DNA of 64,000 nucleotides from Desulfuromonadaceae bacterium (GCA_024636225.1 JAGXHN010000012.1:1-64000); one strand, 5' to 3'. Numbered from the stretch's first letter, positions 44,614 through 53,713 are shown. The notes: generated by a model from the letters alone, not told the origin. Numbers and translations are program-made.

Positions 44614-44985
44614 ATGTACCGACTGACAATCTTAACTGATTTTGCCGCAGCCCATAATCTGATCAACTATCAGGGGGATTGCGAGAACTTGCACGGTCAC
44701 AACTGGAAAGTAGAAGTACGTGTCGCAGCCAGAGAACTGAACAGCGCTGGCCTCGGCGTCGATTTTAAAATTCTGAAACGTGAAACCGAGCAATTGCTGG
44801 ATACGCTTGATCATAAATATTTGAATGATCTACCGATGTTTAAGGACTTAAGTCCCTCTTCGGAACATATTGCCCGTTATCTTTATGATGAAATCAGCAA
44901 AAAATTAAATAACGCGAACGTTACGACTGAATGTGTAACGGTCTGGGAATCGGATAGAGCCTGTGCAAGTTATTCAGCCGACTGA
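44614..44985 (+). CDS. queD: 6-carboxytetrahydropterin synthase
   Basis: 123 residues. Zinc-binding FAAAHNL and CENLHGHNWKVEV (catalytic Cys and three His), DHKYLNDLPMF, and EHIARYLYDEI with VTVWES at the end are characteristic of QueD. It makes 6-carboxy-tetrahydropterin from dihydroneopterin triphosphate, the first committed step to 7-deazaguanines (preQ0, queuosine). It overlaps queE by 23 bp. No preQ1 riboswitch is visible upstream. Confidence 0.94.
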   Translation: MYRLTILTDFAAAHNLINYQGDCENLHGHNWKVEVRVAARELNSAGLGVDFKILKRETEQLLDTLDHKYLNDLPMFKDLSPSSEHIARYLYDEISKKLNNANVTTECVTVWESDRACASYSAD

Positions 44986-45715
44986 CGGTAGACTGATCGA
45001 AATATTCTCTTCGATTCAGGGAGAAGGGCCGCTGGTCGGTTTTCGGCAGATTTTTATCCGGGTCAGCGGTTGCAATCTGGATTGTCACTATTGTGATACT
45101 GACTTTCAGCCATCTTCTCTCTGCAAGGTCGAAGCGATCCCCGGTTCGGGTGAAACAGAGCTCTGGAGTAATCCGGTCAATCTGGATCGTGTTGCGGCTC
45201 AAATCGATCAATTTACAGACCGCCATCCGGGGCTGCATCATTCGATCAGCATCACCGGTGGGGAGCCGCTTGCATCCGTTGTCCTGCTTGAAAACTGGCT
45301 GCCGAGACTGAAAAAAAAGCTGCCGATTCACCTTGAAACCAACGGCACATTACCTATGCAGCTCGCCAGGGTGATTCATGATATCGACCTGATTTCAATG
45401 GATTTCAAATTGGCATCAGTCTGCAAAGTAGCAACTTCGTGGGAAGTACACCGAAAATTTCTGCAAACTGCGGGGAATAAACTTCTCTGTGCAAAACTGG
45501 TTGTCTCGAATTCAAGTACAATCGAGGAGGTGGAGCAGGCCGCACGGATTATGCAGGAGTCTGCTTCTGTCGCTGATTTAATTCTTCAGCCTGCGACGAT
45601 TGCCGGACAGACGGTGAGTGCCCGCCATCTTTTCAGCCTGCAGGAGTGCGCAGCCAGAATTGTCCCCTCTGTACGGATTATCCCTCAGACACATCGCTGG
45701 CTCGGTCTACTTTGA
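44963..45715 (+). CDS. queE: 7-carboxy-7-deazaguanine synthase (radical SAM)
   Basis: 250 residues from GTG 44963, inside the end of queD. FSSIQGEGPLVGFRQIFIRV leads into CNLDCHYCDTDF, the C-x3-C-x2-C iron-sulfur motif, followed by SITGGEPL (SAM contact) and HLETNGT. It contracts the pterin ring of the QueD product to 7-carboxy-7-deazaguanine. queC and queF are not in the window. It is somewhat longer than minimal QueE, with an insertion after the cluster loop. Confidence 0.94.
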   Translation: MQVIQPTDGRLIEIFSSIQGEGPLVGFRQIFIRVSGCNLDCHYCDTDFQPSSLCKVEAIPGSGETELWSNPVNLDRVAAQIDQFTDRHPGLHHSISITGGEPLASVVLLENWLPRLKKKLPIHLETNGTLPMQLARVIHDIDLISMDFKLASVCKVATSWEVHRKFLQTAGNKLLCAKLVVSNSSTIEEVEQAARIMQESASVADLILQPATIAGQTVSARHLFSLQECAARIVPSVRIIPQTHRWLGLL

Positions 45716-45725
45716 ATGAATGCTG

Positions 45726-45920
45726 CTATTTGCTGATTTTTTTGTTCAATCGATCCAGAAGTTCTTCCAGATTAACCTTGTGGACACCGGCACCATGTGC
45801 CAGGTCTTCATAAGCGGCAATAGAACAAGCACTGCATTCCAATCCAAATTCCTCAAAGATACCAATTGTTTCCGGGTATTTACGAATAATCTCTTCAATT
45901 TTCATATCGCGTGTAATCAT
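45726..45920 (-). CDS. DUF1858 domain protein
   Basis: 64 residues. MKIEEIIRKYPETIGIFEEFGLECSACSIA is the DUF1858 hallmark, seen here in two parts: a helix with PET and the C-x2-C motif GLECSAC. Helical, with a disulfide- or metal-capable pair; function unknown. Its start overlaps the coaD stop codon by 4 bp (ATGA). A paralogue lies at 61636-61845. Confidence 0.88.
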   Translation of the reverse strand: MITRDMKIEEIIRKYPETIGIFEEFGLECSACSIAAYEDLAHGAGVHKVNLEELLDRLNKKISK

Positions 45921-46420
45921 ATATTATCCTCTGAATGTTTACCGAATTTAGCCTCTAGTGCTTCTTTCACCAGGGGTGGGACAAAAGCATCGATATTGCC
46001 TCGATATGAAGCAACTTCTTTCACAATAGATGAACTGAGATAACCGTAAGGGACCGCTGTCATCATAAACAAGGTTTCAACTTGCGGTTTCACCGTATGA
46101 TTCATCTGGGCAAGCTGAAATTCATATTCAAAGTCTGAGACGGCTCTCAGTCCCCGCAAGATCGTCTCTGCATTCTGGCTGATAACATAATCGACCAGCA
46201 ACCCTTCGAAAGAATCGACCTGAAGTCGTTCTTCGTGCGCCATGACTTTACGGATCATCTCTATGCGTTCTTCAATTGTGAAGAGGGATGATTTCTCGGA
46301 ATTTCTGGCAACGGCAACAATCAACCGGTCGAAAGTACGCAGGCCACGAATCATGATATCAAGATGTCCGTTCGTGACAGGATCGAACGATCCCGGGTAA
46401 ACAGCAATACGCTTATGCAT
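45917..46420 (-). CDS. coaD: pantetheine-phosphate adenylyltransferase
   Basis: 167 residues from ATG 46420; upstream in-frame ATGs fall inside rsmD. YPGSFDPVTNGHLDI carries the T/H-x-G-H nucleotidyltransferase motif; VVDYVI-type and LRGLRAVSDFEYE, and PYGYLSSSIVKEVA near the end, are diagnostic. It forms dephospho-CoA from phosphopantetheine and ATP. It overlaps rsmD by 8 bp, the usual rsmD-coaD pair. Confidence 0.96.
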   Translation of the reverse strand: MHKRIAVYPGSFDPVTNGHLDIMIRGLRTFDRLIVAVARNSEKSSLFTIEERIEMIRKVMAHEERLQVDSFEGLLVDYVISQNAETILRGLRAVSDFEYEFQLAQMNHTVKPQVETLFMMTAVPYGYLSSSIVKEVASYRGNIDAFVPPLVKEALEAKFGKHSEDNI

Positions 46421-46979
46421 CTTGAATCTCTCCATAGTGGTAAAAAGTGATCGAGGTCGAGCCATATCTTCGCCGATCAACCTGAACCAATCTCTGTATG
46501 GCCTCAGGAAGAGGCGTGGTGTGAGCCGTCTCAACGCAAATAATACCATCAGTCGTTAATATTTTTTTTTCTGCCATCAATAATAAAATTTCGGTAATAT
46601 CTTGTTCACCGTAAGGAGGATCGATAAAAATAAGATCAAATTTTTGTGTCTGTTTGTCGATAATCTGCCGCGCGTCGGCCTGAATAATTAAAGCGTTTTC
46701 AAGCAGACGGGTCGCTGTCGCATTTTTTCGGATCAGCTCGATTGCATGCTTGGAGCTGTCGACAAACAGCGCCGACAATGCGCCCCGACTTAGTGCTTCA
46801 AACCCCATTGCTCCGGTTCCGGCAAAAAGATCGAGGACGTTTCGTCCGGCCAGAGTCCCCAGTTTGCTGGTGAGAATACTGAAAAGAGCCTCACGAACTC
46901 TGTCCGCTGTTGGCCTGATCCCGGAACTTGAAAATTCTGCCAGTCTGCACCCTCTGGCTGTCCCGCTGATTATACGCAA
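46413..46979 (-). CDS. rsmD: 16S rRNA (guanine-966-N2)-methyltransferase
   Basis: 188 residues. MRIISGTARGCRL at the start, PTADRVREALFSIL, the SAM loop VLDLFAGTGAMGFEALSRGA and the catalytic IFIDPPYGE define RsmD. It methylates G966 in the small-subunit rRNA. First gene of the rsmD-coaD-DUF1858 operon, divergent from the dGTPase-like gene. Confidence 0.95.
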   Translation of the reverse strand: MRIISGTARGCRLAEFSSSGIRPTADRVREALFSILTSKLGTLAGRNVLDLFAGTGAMGFEALSRGALSALFVDSSKHAIELIRKNATATRLLENALIIQADARQIIDKQTQKFDLIFIDPPYGEQDITEILLLMAEKKILTTDGIICVETAHTTPLPEAIQRLVQVDRRRYGSTSITFYHYGEIQDA

Positions 46980-47136
46980 AAATCACCTTAAAAATTCAAT
47001 AATTATAGGGTATTTAACGCCTTTAGAAATATCACAAGCGCTGAACAGAGGTCAAGATTTTAGGTTTTTGCAAATTGTGACATAACCTGTCAGACTGATA
47101 TTGTATAGTCGATACGACTCAAAATAAGGAGACCAA

Positions 47137-48270
47137 ATGGAACGACCGGATCTCGCCACTTTTGCCGCTTCAAGTCTTCAATCACAAGGGCGTTTACATG
47201 CAGAACCGTTTAAGGATGATCGACCCGCTTTTGAGCGGGACCGTGACCGGATTATCCATTGTGCCGCCTTCAGGCGACTGGAATACAAGACCCAGGTTTT
47301 TATCAACCATGAGGGGGACTATTACCGAACCCGTCTGACCCATTCCCTTGAAGTCGCGCAGATATCACGCGGGATTGCCCGGCGCCTGCACCTGAATGAG
47401 GATTTGGCCGAGACTCTCGCTTTGGCTCACGATCTCGGGCATACGCCCTTCGGGCACACCGGTGAGCATGTTTTAAATCTGTTGATGAAGGAGCATGGCG
47501 GATTTGAACACAATCATCAGTCGCTTCGGATTGTCGACCACTTAGAAGAGCGTTACCCAGGGTTCAATGGCCTGAATCTCACCTTTGAGGCCAGGGAAGG
47601 GATCATCAAACACTCTTCCGAATATGACCGACCTGGCGATCTTTCGGCAGTCGATTTTGAACCAAAATTACAACCCCCCCTGGAAGCTCAATTGATCGAT
47701 CTGGCCGATGAAATTGCCTACAATAATCACGATATCGATGATGGATTGAAAGCCGGTTATTTAGTTTTGTCGGAACTGGAAAAGATTGATCTGTGGTCTG
47801 ACGCAGCGTTACAGGTCAAGGGGAAATTCCCCGGTCTGATCGGGGAACGGTATATCAGCCAGACGATCAGCCATCTGATCGGAATTCTGATTGATGATCT
47901 GGTCGCAACCACCCGTAAGCGTATTGCTGCGAGTCGTATCCAGAGTCTCAGTGATGTCCGTAATCTGGGCGAGAGATGTGTTACATTCAGCCCTGAAATT
48001 AAACGAAAAAACAAAGAGTTGAAACAGTTTCTCTGGAAAAAGCTTTATACCCACTATAAAGTGGAACGGATGCGGGTAAAGTCGGAACGATTTATTCGTT
48101 TACTGTTTGAAAATTACGCAGAACACCCTTCATTGCTCCCCCACAGTTATCAGGACAAATATAATTCAGAAGGGGAGATGCGTGTTATTTGTGATTACAT
48201 TGCCGGGATGACAGACCGTTACGCTTTGGATGAATACAAACGGCTGTTCGATCCGTATGAAAGGGTCTGA
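47137..48270 (+). CDS. deoxyguanosinetriphosphate triphosphohydrolase-like protein
   Basis: 377 residues. HD-domain metal motifs RLTHSLEVAQI (H), ALAHDLGHTPFGHTGE (HD), and a later D (LADEIAYNNHDIDDG). IHCAAFRRLEYKTQVF is the N-terminal dGTPase block. It is shorter than E. coli Dgt (505) and belongs to the type 2 dGTPase-like subfamily, which hydrolyses dNTPs. AATAAGGAG precedes the ATG. The upstream gap has the small inverted repeat TGACA-TAACC-TGTCA. Confidence 0.93.
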   Translation: MERPDLATFAASSLQSQGRLHAEPFKDDRPAFERDRDRIIHCAAFRRLEYKTQVFINHEGDYYRTRLTHSLEVAQISRGIARRLHLNEDLAETLALAHDLGHTPFGHTGEHVLNLLMKEHGGFEHNHQSLRIVDHLEERYPGFNGLNLTFEAREGIIKHSSEYDRPGDLSAVDFEPKLQPPLEAQLIDLADEIAYNNHDIDDGLKAGYLVLSELEKIDLWSDAALQVKGKFPGLIGERYISQTISHLIGILIDDLVATTRKRIAASRIQSLSDVRNLGERCVTFSPEIKRKNKELKQFLWKKLYTHYKVERMRVKSERFIRLLFENYAEHPSLLPHSYQDKYNSEGEMRVICDYIAGMTDRYALDEYKRLFDPYERV

Positions 48271-48276
48271 TTCTGA

Positions 48277-48573
48277 TCAGGACGGGAGAATAATCTCGGG
48301 CTTTTTAGCACGCCGATAGAGTAAAAATGTTTTGCCGAGGATCTGGGCGACGGCGGAGGAGGTAAGACGGGCCAACTCGGCCGCCGCTTCTTTGCGGTCA
48401 AGTGCACACCCCTCTTGCAATCGAACTTTGATCAGTTCGTGTTTTTCCAGCGCGGCATCGGTTGCACTGACCAGCTGCTCACTCAACTCCTCTTTTCCGA
48501 TCATCACAACCGGTTGCAGGTGATGACCAAGTCCACGCAAAAAGCGGGTCTGTTTCCCTTTGAGTTCTGTCAT
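48277..48573 (-). CDS. yhbY: YhbY/CRS1-YhbY (CRM) RNA-binding protein
   Basis: 98 residues from ATG 48573, close to E. coli YhbY (97). LKGKQTRFLRGLGHHLQPVV and MIGKEELSEQLVSATDAALE make up the CRM domain with its G-x-x-G-type loop; GKTFLLYRR ends it. YhbY associates with pre-50S subunits. It converges on the dGTPase-like gene with a gap of only six bases. Confidence 0.93.
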   Translation of the reverse strand: MTELKGKQTRFLRGLGHHLQPVVMIGKEELSEQLVSATDAALEKHELIKVRLQEGCALDRKEAAAELARLTSSAVAQILGKTFLLYRRAKKPEIILPS

Positions 48574-48700
48574 GTGATGTTTACTCTCTTTATCTTTTTT
48601 GTCAAGGTCGTGCATCATATTTCAGTCGCCAGCGAATGGCAATCAGATAATGTTCCTGTCGTTGATGAATTATGAACAGTATAACGAAAAAGGTATCACA

Positions 48701-49534
48701 ATGTTGAAACGTTTGGTTATCCTCTGCGAAAACAGTGTTGAAAAGCCGGTTCACGCCATTGGCGAACACGGTTTTTCCTGTTTGGTCGAAACCGATAATG
48801 GAGTGTTTCTTTTTGATACGGGCCAGGGTTTAGGACTGTTGCACAACGCTGATCTGTTAAATGTCTCATTGAAAAGTTTACAAGGGGTTATTTTGAGTCA
48901 TGGACATTTTGATCATACAGGTGGGTTGCAACAACTCCTGAGTCGAACCGGCACGCTCCCGGTGTATGGTCATCCTGATCTTTTCCGGGAACGTTTTTGG
49001 CTTGGTAAATTCGAACAGAGGCCGAACGGGATCCCCCTCAGCCAGGATCAATATGAAAAACTCGGTGCCTGTTTTGATCTTTCCACCATATTCAGGGAAA
49101 TTTCACCAGGTCTTTGGTTAACCGGTGAAATCCCGCGACAAACTGAGTTTGAAAAAGTCGACAAGGCCCTGCACTATGTAGATCCGTGTGGAGTATTGAC
49201 CCAGGATCTGTTAGAAGATGATTGCTCTTTGGTGATTGAATCTGAGCACGGATTGGTGGTTCTACTCGGTTGTGCTCACGCCGGTCTTGCAAATATCTTG
49301 CATCATGTTACGACTAAGATGGGTGATGATAAAATCTATGCAGTCCTCGGCGGGATGCATTTGGCACCACTGAATGATGCGCAATTTGCACAGACCGTTG
49401 ACGTACTGAAACAGCATAAAGTCAGTAAAATCGGGGTGGGGCATTGCACCGGACAGCGTCGATCTGCTGAATTGTATGCACATTTTCCGGCCGAAACTAT
49501 TTTTCTCTCGGTTGGATCTGTACTCTCTATTTAA
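48701..49534 (+). CDS. metallo-beta-lactamase fold hydrolase (COG1237-like)
   Basis: 277 residues from ATG 48701 (AAAGG upstream). Metal motif LSHGHFDHTGG, later GCAHAGLANIL and GIGHCTGQ-like VGHCTGQRR provide the remaining ligands. The arrangement matches the methanopterin-biosynthesis-like (dihydropterin phosphate synthase-like) branch, whose bacterial substrates are unknown. It is 22 bp before the alpha/beta-hydrolase gene. Confidence 0.88.
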   Translation: MLKRLVILCENSVEKPVHAIGEHGFSCLVETDNGVFLFDTGQGLGLLHNADLLNVSLKSLQGVILSHGHFDHTGGLQQLLSRTGTLPVYGHPDLFRERFWLGKFEQRPNGIPLSQDQYEKLGACFDLSTIFREISPGLWLTGEIPRQTEFEKVDKALHYVDPCGVLTQDLLEDDCSLVIESEHGLVVLLGCAHAGLANILHHVTTKMGDDKIYAVLGGMHLAPLNDAQFAQTVDVLKQHKVSKIGVGHCTGQRRSAELYAHFPAETIFLSVGSVLSI

Positions 49535-49556
49535 TCGACACAACAGTGAGGATCTG

Positions 49557-50093
49557 ATGACGCCGACTGTCTACTTATTGCACGGACGTGACAGCAGCCC
49601 GCTCAGTGTCAAAATCAAGCGTCTGAGTGCTATAGCAACAACACAAGGTTGTAAGGTTATTGCTCCGGATCTCTCAGCAACTCTGGACCCCGATCTGCGC
49701 GTTGCTCTTTTTCTCGATATCGCAAAAGACGACTGTGGCGGATCTGTTATTGTCGGATCGAGCATGGGAGGGTATGTCGCTTTGATGGCATCGAAGGTGA
49801 TCAAGCCAAACGCTCTGCTTCTGCTCGCACCTGCACTGAATCTGGAAGGATATCGTGAGCCTGCCCCGGAACCTGTCGCTAAAAAGACCACAATTGTTCA
49901 CGGCTGGAATGACCATCTGATTAAGCCAGCAGCGTCGTTTCAATTTGCCAAAACTCACCGCTCAACACTGTATATGGTTGATGATGATCATTCATTGCAG
50001 CAATCAATCCCTTTTATCGAAGAAGTATTTTTGTCGATGCTTAAACGCAGTCAATCAGTATCTCGCCAGGGGAGGCTGACCGCTCTGCTGTAA
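49557..50093 (+). CDS. small alpha/beta-hydrolase (RBBP9/YdeN-like)
   Basis: 178 residues, GTGAGGA ahead of the ATG. Strand-1 YLLHGRDSSP, nucleophile elbow GSSMGG, catalytic Asp in HGWNDHL and His in DDDHSL make a complete triad. Short single-domain esterase-like proteins of this type have varied substrates. Probably co-transcribed with the MBL-fold gene. Confidence 0.85.
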   Translation: MTPTVYLLHGRDSSPLSVKIKRLSAIATTQGCKVIAPDLSATLDPDLRVALFLDIAKDDCGGSVIVGSSMGGYVALMASKVIKPNALLLLAPALNLEGYREPAPEPVAKKTTIVHGWNDHLIKPAASFQFAKTHRSTLYMVDDDHSLQQSIPFIEEVFLSMLKRSQSVSRQGRLTALL

Positions 50094-50119
50094 AACCGCA
50101 ACTTCACAAGGAGATTTTT

Positions 50120-50500
50120 ATGAATTACAAAATGATTCATGTCTGTTTGCGCGTCCTCGATTTGGCCGTGTCTGAGCGCTTTTATTCTGAAGCCTTTGGT
50201 TTTATAATTTCTCGTAAAAAAGATTTTCCAGACAACTTTACGCTCACCTATATGATCGCAGAAGAATTTCCGTTTGAATTGGAGTTGACTTACAATTATG
50301 GTCAAACAAAACCGTACGAGCTCGGTAACGGCTACTCCCATGTTGCAGTCGGCGTCGATGACCTGGAAGGGTCACATCGAAAGCATTCAGAAGCAGGATT
50401 TGAAGTGACTCCACTAAAGGGACTTCCCGGTTCTCCGCCGCAGTTCTACTTTATAACCGACCCTGACGGTTACAAGGTTGAGGTTGTACGCAATAAATAA
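50120..50500 (+). CDS. gloA: glyoxalase I family protein (lactoylglutathione lyase-like)
   Basis: 126 residues, AAGGAGA ahead of the ATG. Two beta-alpha-beta-beta-beta modules with metal ligands at His in MIHVCLRV, Glu in FELELTYN, His in GYSHVAVGVDD and Glu in DGYKVEVV. This matches bacterial Ni-type GloA, which converts the hemithioacetal of methylglyoxal. Activity with glutathione versus another thiol is not readable. Confidence 0.9.
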   Translation: MNYKMIHVCLRVLDLAVSERFYSEAFGFIISRKKDFPDNFTLTYMIAEEFPFELELTYNYGQTKPYELGNGYSHVAVGVDDLEGSHRKHSEAGFEVTPLKGLPGSPPQFYFITDPDGYKVEVVRNK

Positions 50501-50536
50501 ACAAAACGCCCCGAAATGGTCGTCATTCGGGGCGTC
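50501..50536 (-). terminator. terminator of the cold shock gene
   Basis: A 10-bp stem ACGCCCCGAA (50506-50515) / TTCGGGGCGT (50526-50535). The T run (TTTTGTTT) is present only on the minus strand, so it belongs to the csp gene; on the plus strand the hairpin may still slow transcription past gloA. Confidence 0.82.
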
Positions 50537-50564
50537 TATAGCAACTCTAACCAGATTTAGCTGT

Positions 50565-50765
50565 TTAATTTTTCTGTATATTTGCAGCTTGCGGCCCCTT
50601 CGGGCCGTCGATGATGTCAAAACTGACCCGATCACCCTCCGCCAGAGATTTAAACCCGTCCCCACCAATGGCGGAATAGTGTGCGAACACATCGGGCCCA
50701 TTATCCTGAGTAATAAAGCCAAACCCCTTGGAATCGTTAAACCATTTCACTGTTCCTTCTGCCAT
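50565..50765 (-). CDS. cold shock protein (CspA family)
   Basis: 66 residues from ATG 50765, with AAAAAGGAG eight bases upstream. [19 protein letters not shown] (RNP1) and DVFAHYSAI (RNP2) define the cold shock domain; ends GPQAANIQ. Binds single-stranded nucleic acid. A promoter about 150 bp upstream implies a long leader like that of E. coli cspA. Confidence 0.95.
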   Translation of the reverse strand: MAEGTVKWFNDSKGFGFITQDNGPDVFAHYSAIGGDGFKSLAEGDRVSFDIIDGPKGPQAANIQKN

Positions 50766-50914
50766 CACATGCTCCTTTTTGCACCGGCAATGCCGAAACG
50801 GGTATGTGCAGGATTGACGCAATCAAAAACAGCGATCGGGACACCAATGTCGACAATAGCCGCAGGTCAAACATGATTGCAATAAATCTGCACAACAACT
50901 GATAAGACTCTTCG

Positions 50915-50943
50915 TCTATACACTTTCTGTAACGCCAATGCAA
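50915..50943 (-). promoter_or_regulatory. candidate promoter of csp with about 140-nt leader
   Basis: On the minus strand TTGCAT (50943-50938), 17 bases, TATAGA (50920-50915). Transcription from about 50908 gives a 5' leader of about 143 nt to the start codon, with no ORF in it. The 295-bp stretch 50766-51060 therefore holds the csp leader and promoter and the lepA upstream region. Confidence 0.55.
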
Positions 50944-51007
50944 CAATTTATCACCAGATCATGCTGGTTTCACGCTTTGGGTACGGCTAATATTCTTTAC
51001 AATTTTT

Positions 51008-51029
51008 CCCGTAAGCTATATCTTACGGG
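51008..51029. repeat. inverted repeat upstream of lepA
   Basis: CCCGTAAG (51008-51015) / CTTACGGG (51022-51029) with a 6-base loop. There is no T run on the 3' side in either direction. Possibly a 5'-UTR hairpin or operator; 31 bp before the lepA start. Confidence 0.45.
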
Positions 51030-51060
51030 TCCCCATAACAGGAACGGATATATCTAGATA

Positions 51061-52860
51061 ATGGAACAGAGCCGAATTCGAAATTTTTCAATCATTGCTC
51101 ATATTGATCATGGCAAATCGACCCTTGCCGATCGACTCCTTGAGGCGACCGGTGCTCTGACGGCCCGAGAGATGTCGGCGCAATTTCTCGACAAGATGGA
51201 TATTGAACGGGAACGAGGGATCACCATCAAGGCCCAATCGGTTCGTCTTAATTACCGGGCCGATGATGGACATGATTACATGCTTAATCTGATCGACACC
51301 CCGGGTCATGTTGACTTCAACTATGAAGTCAGTCGCTCTCTTTCGGCCTGTGAAGGGGCTCTTCTGGTCGTAGACGCATCACAAGGGGTTGAAGCACAAA
51401 CACTGGCAAACGTCTATCTGGCGATCGAACAGAATCTTGAGGTCTTCCCGGTTCTGAATAAAATAGATTTACCGAGCGCAGATCCTGAACGGGTCATAGC
51501 CGATATAGAAGAAATTATCGGCATTGACGCTACGAATGCTGTTCACGCCAGCGCCAAGGAAGGGATCGGCATTCACGAGATTTTAGAAGAGATCGTGGCG
51601 AAAATTCCACCCCCGGCCGGTGATCCGCTGGCACCGCTCAAGGCATTGATCTTTGACTCCTGGTACGACTCTTATCAGGGAGGGATTGTTCTGGTCCGGA
51701 TTGTTGACGGACAGGTTAAAAAAGGGGATCGGATTAAACTGATGGCGAGCGGCCATGCTTATGAAGTTTTGAAACTCGGTGTGTTTACACCTCACACCAT
51801 GGAGAAAAAAGAGCTGTCAGCCGGTGAAGTCGGATTTATTATCGCAGGAATCAAGACGGTGCAGGATGCCAAGGTTGGCGACACGATTACCCATGAAAAA
51901 AAAGGTGCGACGGTCCCACTTCCCGGTTTTAAGGAAGTTAAACCGATGGTCTTCTCCGGTCTCTATCCCATCGATACCAACGATTATGATTTCTTGCGCG
52001 ATGCGATGGAGAAACTGCGATTGAACGACTCAGCCTTCTCTTTTGAGCCCGAAAATTCCGTAGCGCTCGGCTTCGGTTTTCGTTGCGGTTTTCTCGGTCT
52101 TTTGCATATGGAGATTGTTCAGGAACGTCTTGAACGCGAATTCAAGATCGATCTTATCACCACCGCCCCGACTGTTGTCTACAAAGTGACCGACTCGAAG
52201 AAGAAAACTTTTGAAGTCGACAGTGCCAACAAGCTACCGGATGTACAATTTGTCGATCAGATCGATGAACCGTTTATCCTTGCGACGATTCACGTCCCGA
52301 ACGATTTTGTCGGCGGAGTTCTCGCCCTTTGTGAAGAGAAGAGGGGGGTCCAGCGCGAACTGCGTTATTTATCCTCAAATCGGGTTATGGTGACCTATGA
52401 GCTCCCGCTCAATGAGATCGTCCTCGATTTTTATGACCGCCTGAAATCGATTACCCGTGGCTATGGATCTCTCGATTATGAACCGCTTGAGTATCGTAAA
52501 AGTGATCTGGTCAAATTAAACATCATGATCAACGGTGATGATGTCGACGCTCTTTCGTTGATTGTTCATCGGGGCAAAGCGACGCTCAGAGGGCGTGATC
52601 TGGTGGCAAAAATGAAAGAATTTATTCCGCGCCAACAGTTTGTCGTTGCAATCCAGGCAGCAATCGGGGGGAAGGTTATTGCGCGTGAAACAGTTAAAGC
52701 TTTACGTAAGGATGTCACCGCCAAATGTTACGGTGGTGATATTTCACGGAAAAGAAAGCTGCTCGAAAAGCAAAAAGCTGGCAAAAAGCGGATGAAACAG
52801 ATCGGCAGTGTTGAACTTCCCCAAGAGGCCTTTTTGGCGATTCTTAAAGTGAAAGAGTAA
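51061..52860 (+). CDS. lepA: elongation factor 4 (LepA)
   Basis: 599 residues, standard length. GTPase motifs AHIDHGKST (G1), DTPGH (G3) and [10 protein letters not shown] (G4); the EF4-specific C-terminal domain includes [20 protein letters not shown] and [13 protein letters not shown]. It acts on the ribosome, by back-translocation or in initiation/assembly depending on the report. The gene is 4 bp from lepB, the classical lepA-lepB operon. Confidence 0.97.
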   Translation: MEQSRIRNFSIIAHIDHGKSTLADRLLEATGALTAREMSAQFLDKMDIERERGITIKAQSVRLNYRADDGHDYMLNLIDTPGHVDFNYEVSRSLSACEGALLVVDASQGVEAQTLANVYLAIEQNLEVFPVLNKIDLPSADPERVIADIEEIIGIDATNAVHASAKEGIGIHEILEEIVAKIPPPAGDPLAPLKALIFDSWYDSYQGGIVLVRIVDGQVKKGDRIKLMASGHAYEVLKLGVFTPHTMEKKELSAGEVGFIIAGIKTVQDAKVGDTITHEKKGATVPLPGFKEVKPMVFSGLYPIDTNDYDFLRDAMEKLRLNDSAFSFEPENSVALGFGFRCGFLGLLHMEIVQERLEREFKIDLITTAPTVVYKVTDSKKKTFEVDSANKLPDVQFVDQIDEPFILATIHVPNDFVGGVLALCEEKRGVQRELRYLSSNRVMVTYELPLNEIVLDFYDRLKSITRGYGSLDYEPLEYRKSDLVKLNIMINGDDVDALSLIVHRGKATLRGRDLVAKMKEFIPRQQFVVAIQAAIGGKVIARETVKALRKDVTAKCYGGDISRKRKLLEKQKAGKKRMKQIGSVELPQEAFLAILKVKE

Positions 52861-52864
52861 CGAC

Positions 52865-53563
52865 ATGGACGAAACGGTCATCATCAGATCTAAAAAACAA
52901 AAAAAACCCTGGTACAAAGAGTGGACTGAGGCCCTCATTTTTGCTGCGATTCTGGCCATTATTATCAGGACATTTGTGATACAGGCTTTCAAGATACCTT
53001 CGGGGTCGATGGAAGAGACCCTGCTTATCGGTGACCATCTGATGGTCAATAAATTTATTTACGGCACCCAGATCCCTTTTACCGAAACCCGGATCCTTCC
53101 GCTTCGCAATCCTGAACGAGGAGATGTTATCGTCTTTGAATGGCCGGTCGATACCATTAATGAAAAGCTGAATTATTTCACCCGCAAAGATTTCATTAAA
53201 AGAATTATCGGCATCCCTGGCGATCAGGTTGAGATCAGGGATAAACAGGTTTATCTGAATGGCGAGCCGTTTAAGATAGATGAAGAACGCTATACCTCGT
53301 CTTACATAATCCCAGGATGCAGTGAAATCGGGAACTGGGAGAATGAAGCGCCGGGGACGGTAAGAGACTGTATGCTACCTGTAACCGTACCGCCTGACAG
53401 TTATTTTGTCCTGGGGGATAACCGCGACAATTCCAAAGATGGGCGTTACTGGGGGTTTGTTCCTGAAGCCAATATCAAGGGATTGGCTTTTATAAAATAC
53501 TGGTCGTGGGACTCGCAAAACAACACGGTCCGTTGGCGTCGAATCGGCCGATTGATCGAATAG
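52865..53563 (+). CDS. lepB: signal peptidase I
   Basis: 232 residues. One N-terminal membrane helix (about 22-42), catalytic Ser in IPSGSMEETL, catalytic Lys in FIKRIIGIPGD, and the conserved GDNRDNSKDGRYWG box. It cleaves Sec/Tat signal peptides on the outer face of the inner membrane. Short gap after lepA; a GGAAAAAC/GGTTTTTCC hairpin follows the stop without a good T run. Confidence 0.96.
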   Translation: MDETVIIRSKKQKKPWYKEWTEALIFAAILAIIIRTFVIQAFKIPSGSMEETLLIGDHLMVNKFIYGTQIPFTETRILPLRNPERGDVIVFEWPVDTINEKLNYFTRKDFIKRIIGIPGDQVEIRDKQVYLNGEPFKIDEERYTSSYIIPGCSEIGNWENEAPGTVRDCMLPVTVPPDSYFVLGDNRDNSKDGRYWGFVPEANIKGLAFIKYWSWDSQNNTVRWRRIGRLIE

Positions 53564-53584
53564 GAAAAACTAGCGGTTTTTCCA

Positions 53585-53613
53585 TTGACCGACCGGCTCA
53601 ACATTGATATAGT
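53585..53613 (+). promoter_or_regulatory. pyr operon promoter
   Basis: TTGACC (53585-53590), exactly 17 bases, TATAGT (53608-53613). Start expected near 53620, giving a leader of about 160 nt before pyrR that contains the PyrR site and attenuator. Confidence 0.72.
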
Positions 53614-53646
53614 TCGTCCGGTTTACGACAATTCGGTCCCTTTTAA

Positions 53647-53666
53647 GTCGATCCTGTGAGATCGAC
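53647..53666 (+). promoter_or_regulatory. PyrR-binding RNA hairpin (anti-antiterminator)
   Basis: Stem GTCGAT (53647-53652) / ATCGAC (53661-53666) with loop CCTGTGAG, so the RNA shows UCC-N-G-N-GAG at the loop, the known PyrR recognition pattern. In Bacillus, PyrR bound with UMP stabilises this hairpin and permits the downstream terminator to form. Confidence 0.75.
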
Positions 53667-53713
53667 AAGGGTGGCAAAAAAATGAGAAGCAATTCTCCTC
53701 TAAAATTTATCCC

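Noticed and set aside
50501..50536. Terminator for plus-strand gloA
   Set aside because: The hairpin has no T run on the plus strand; the T run is on the minus strand, so it serves the csp gene.
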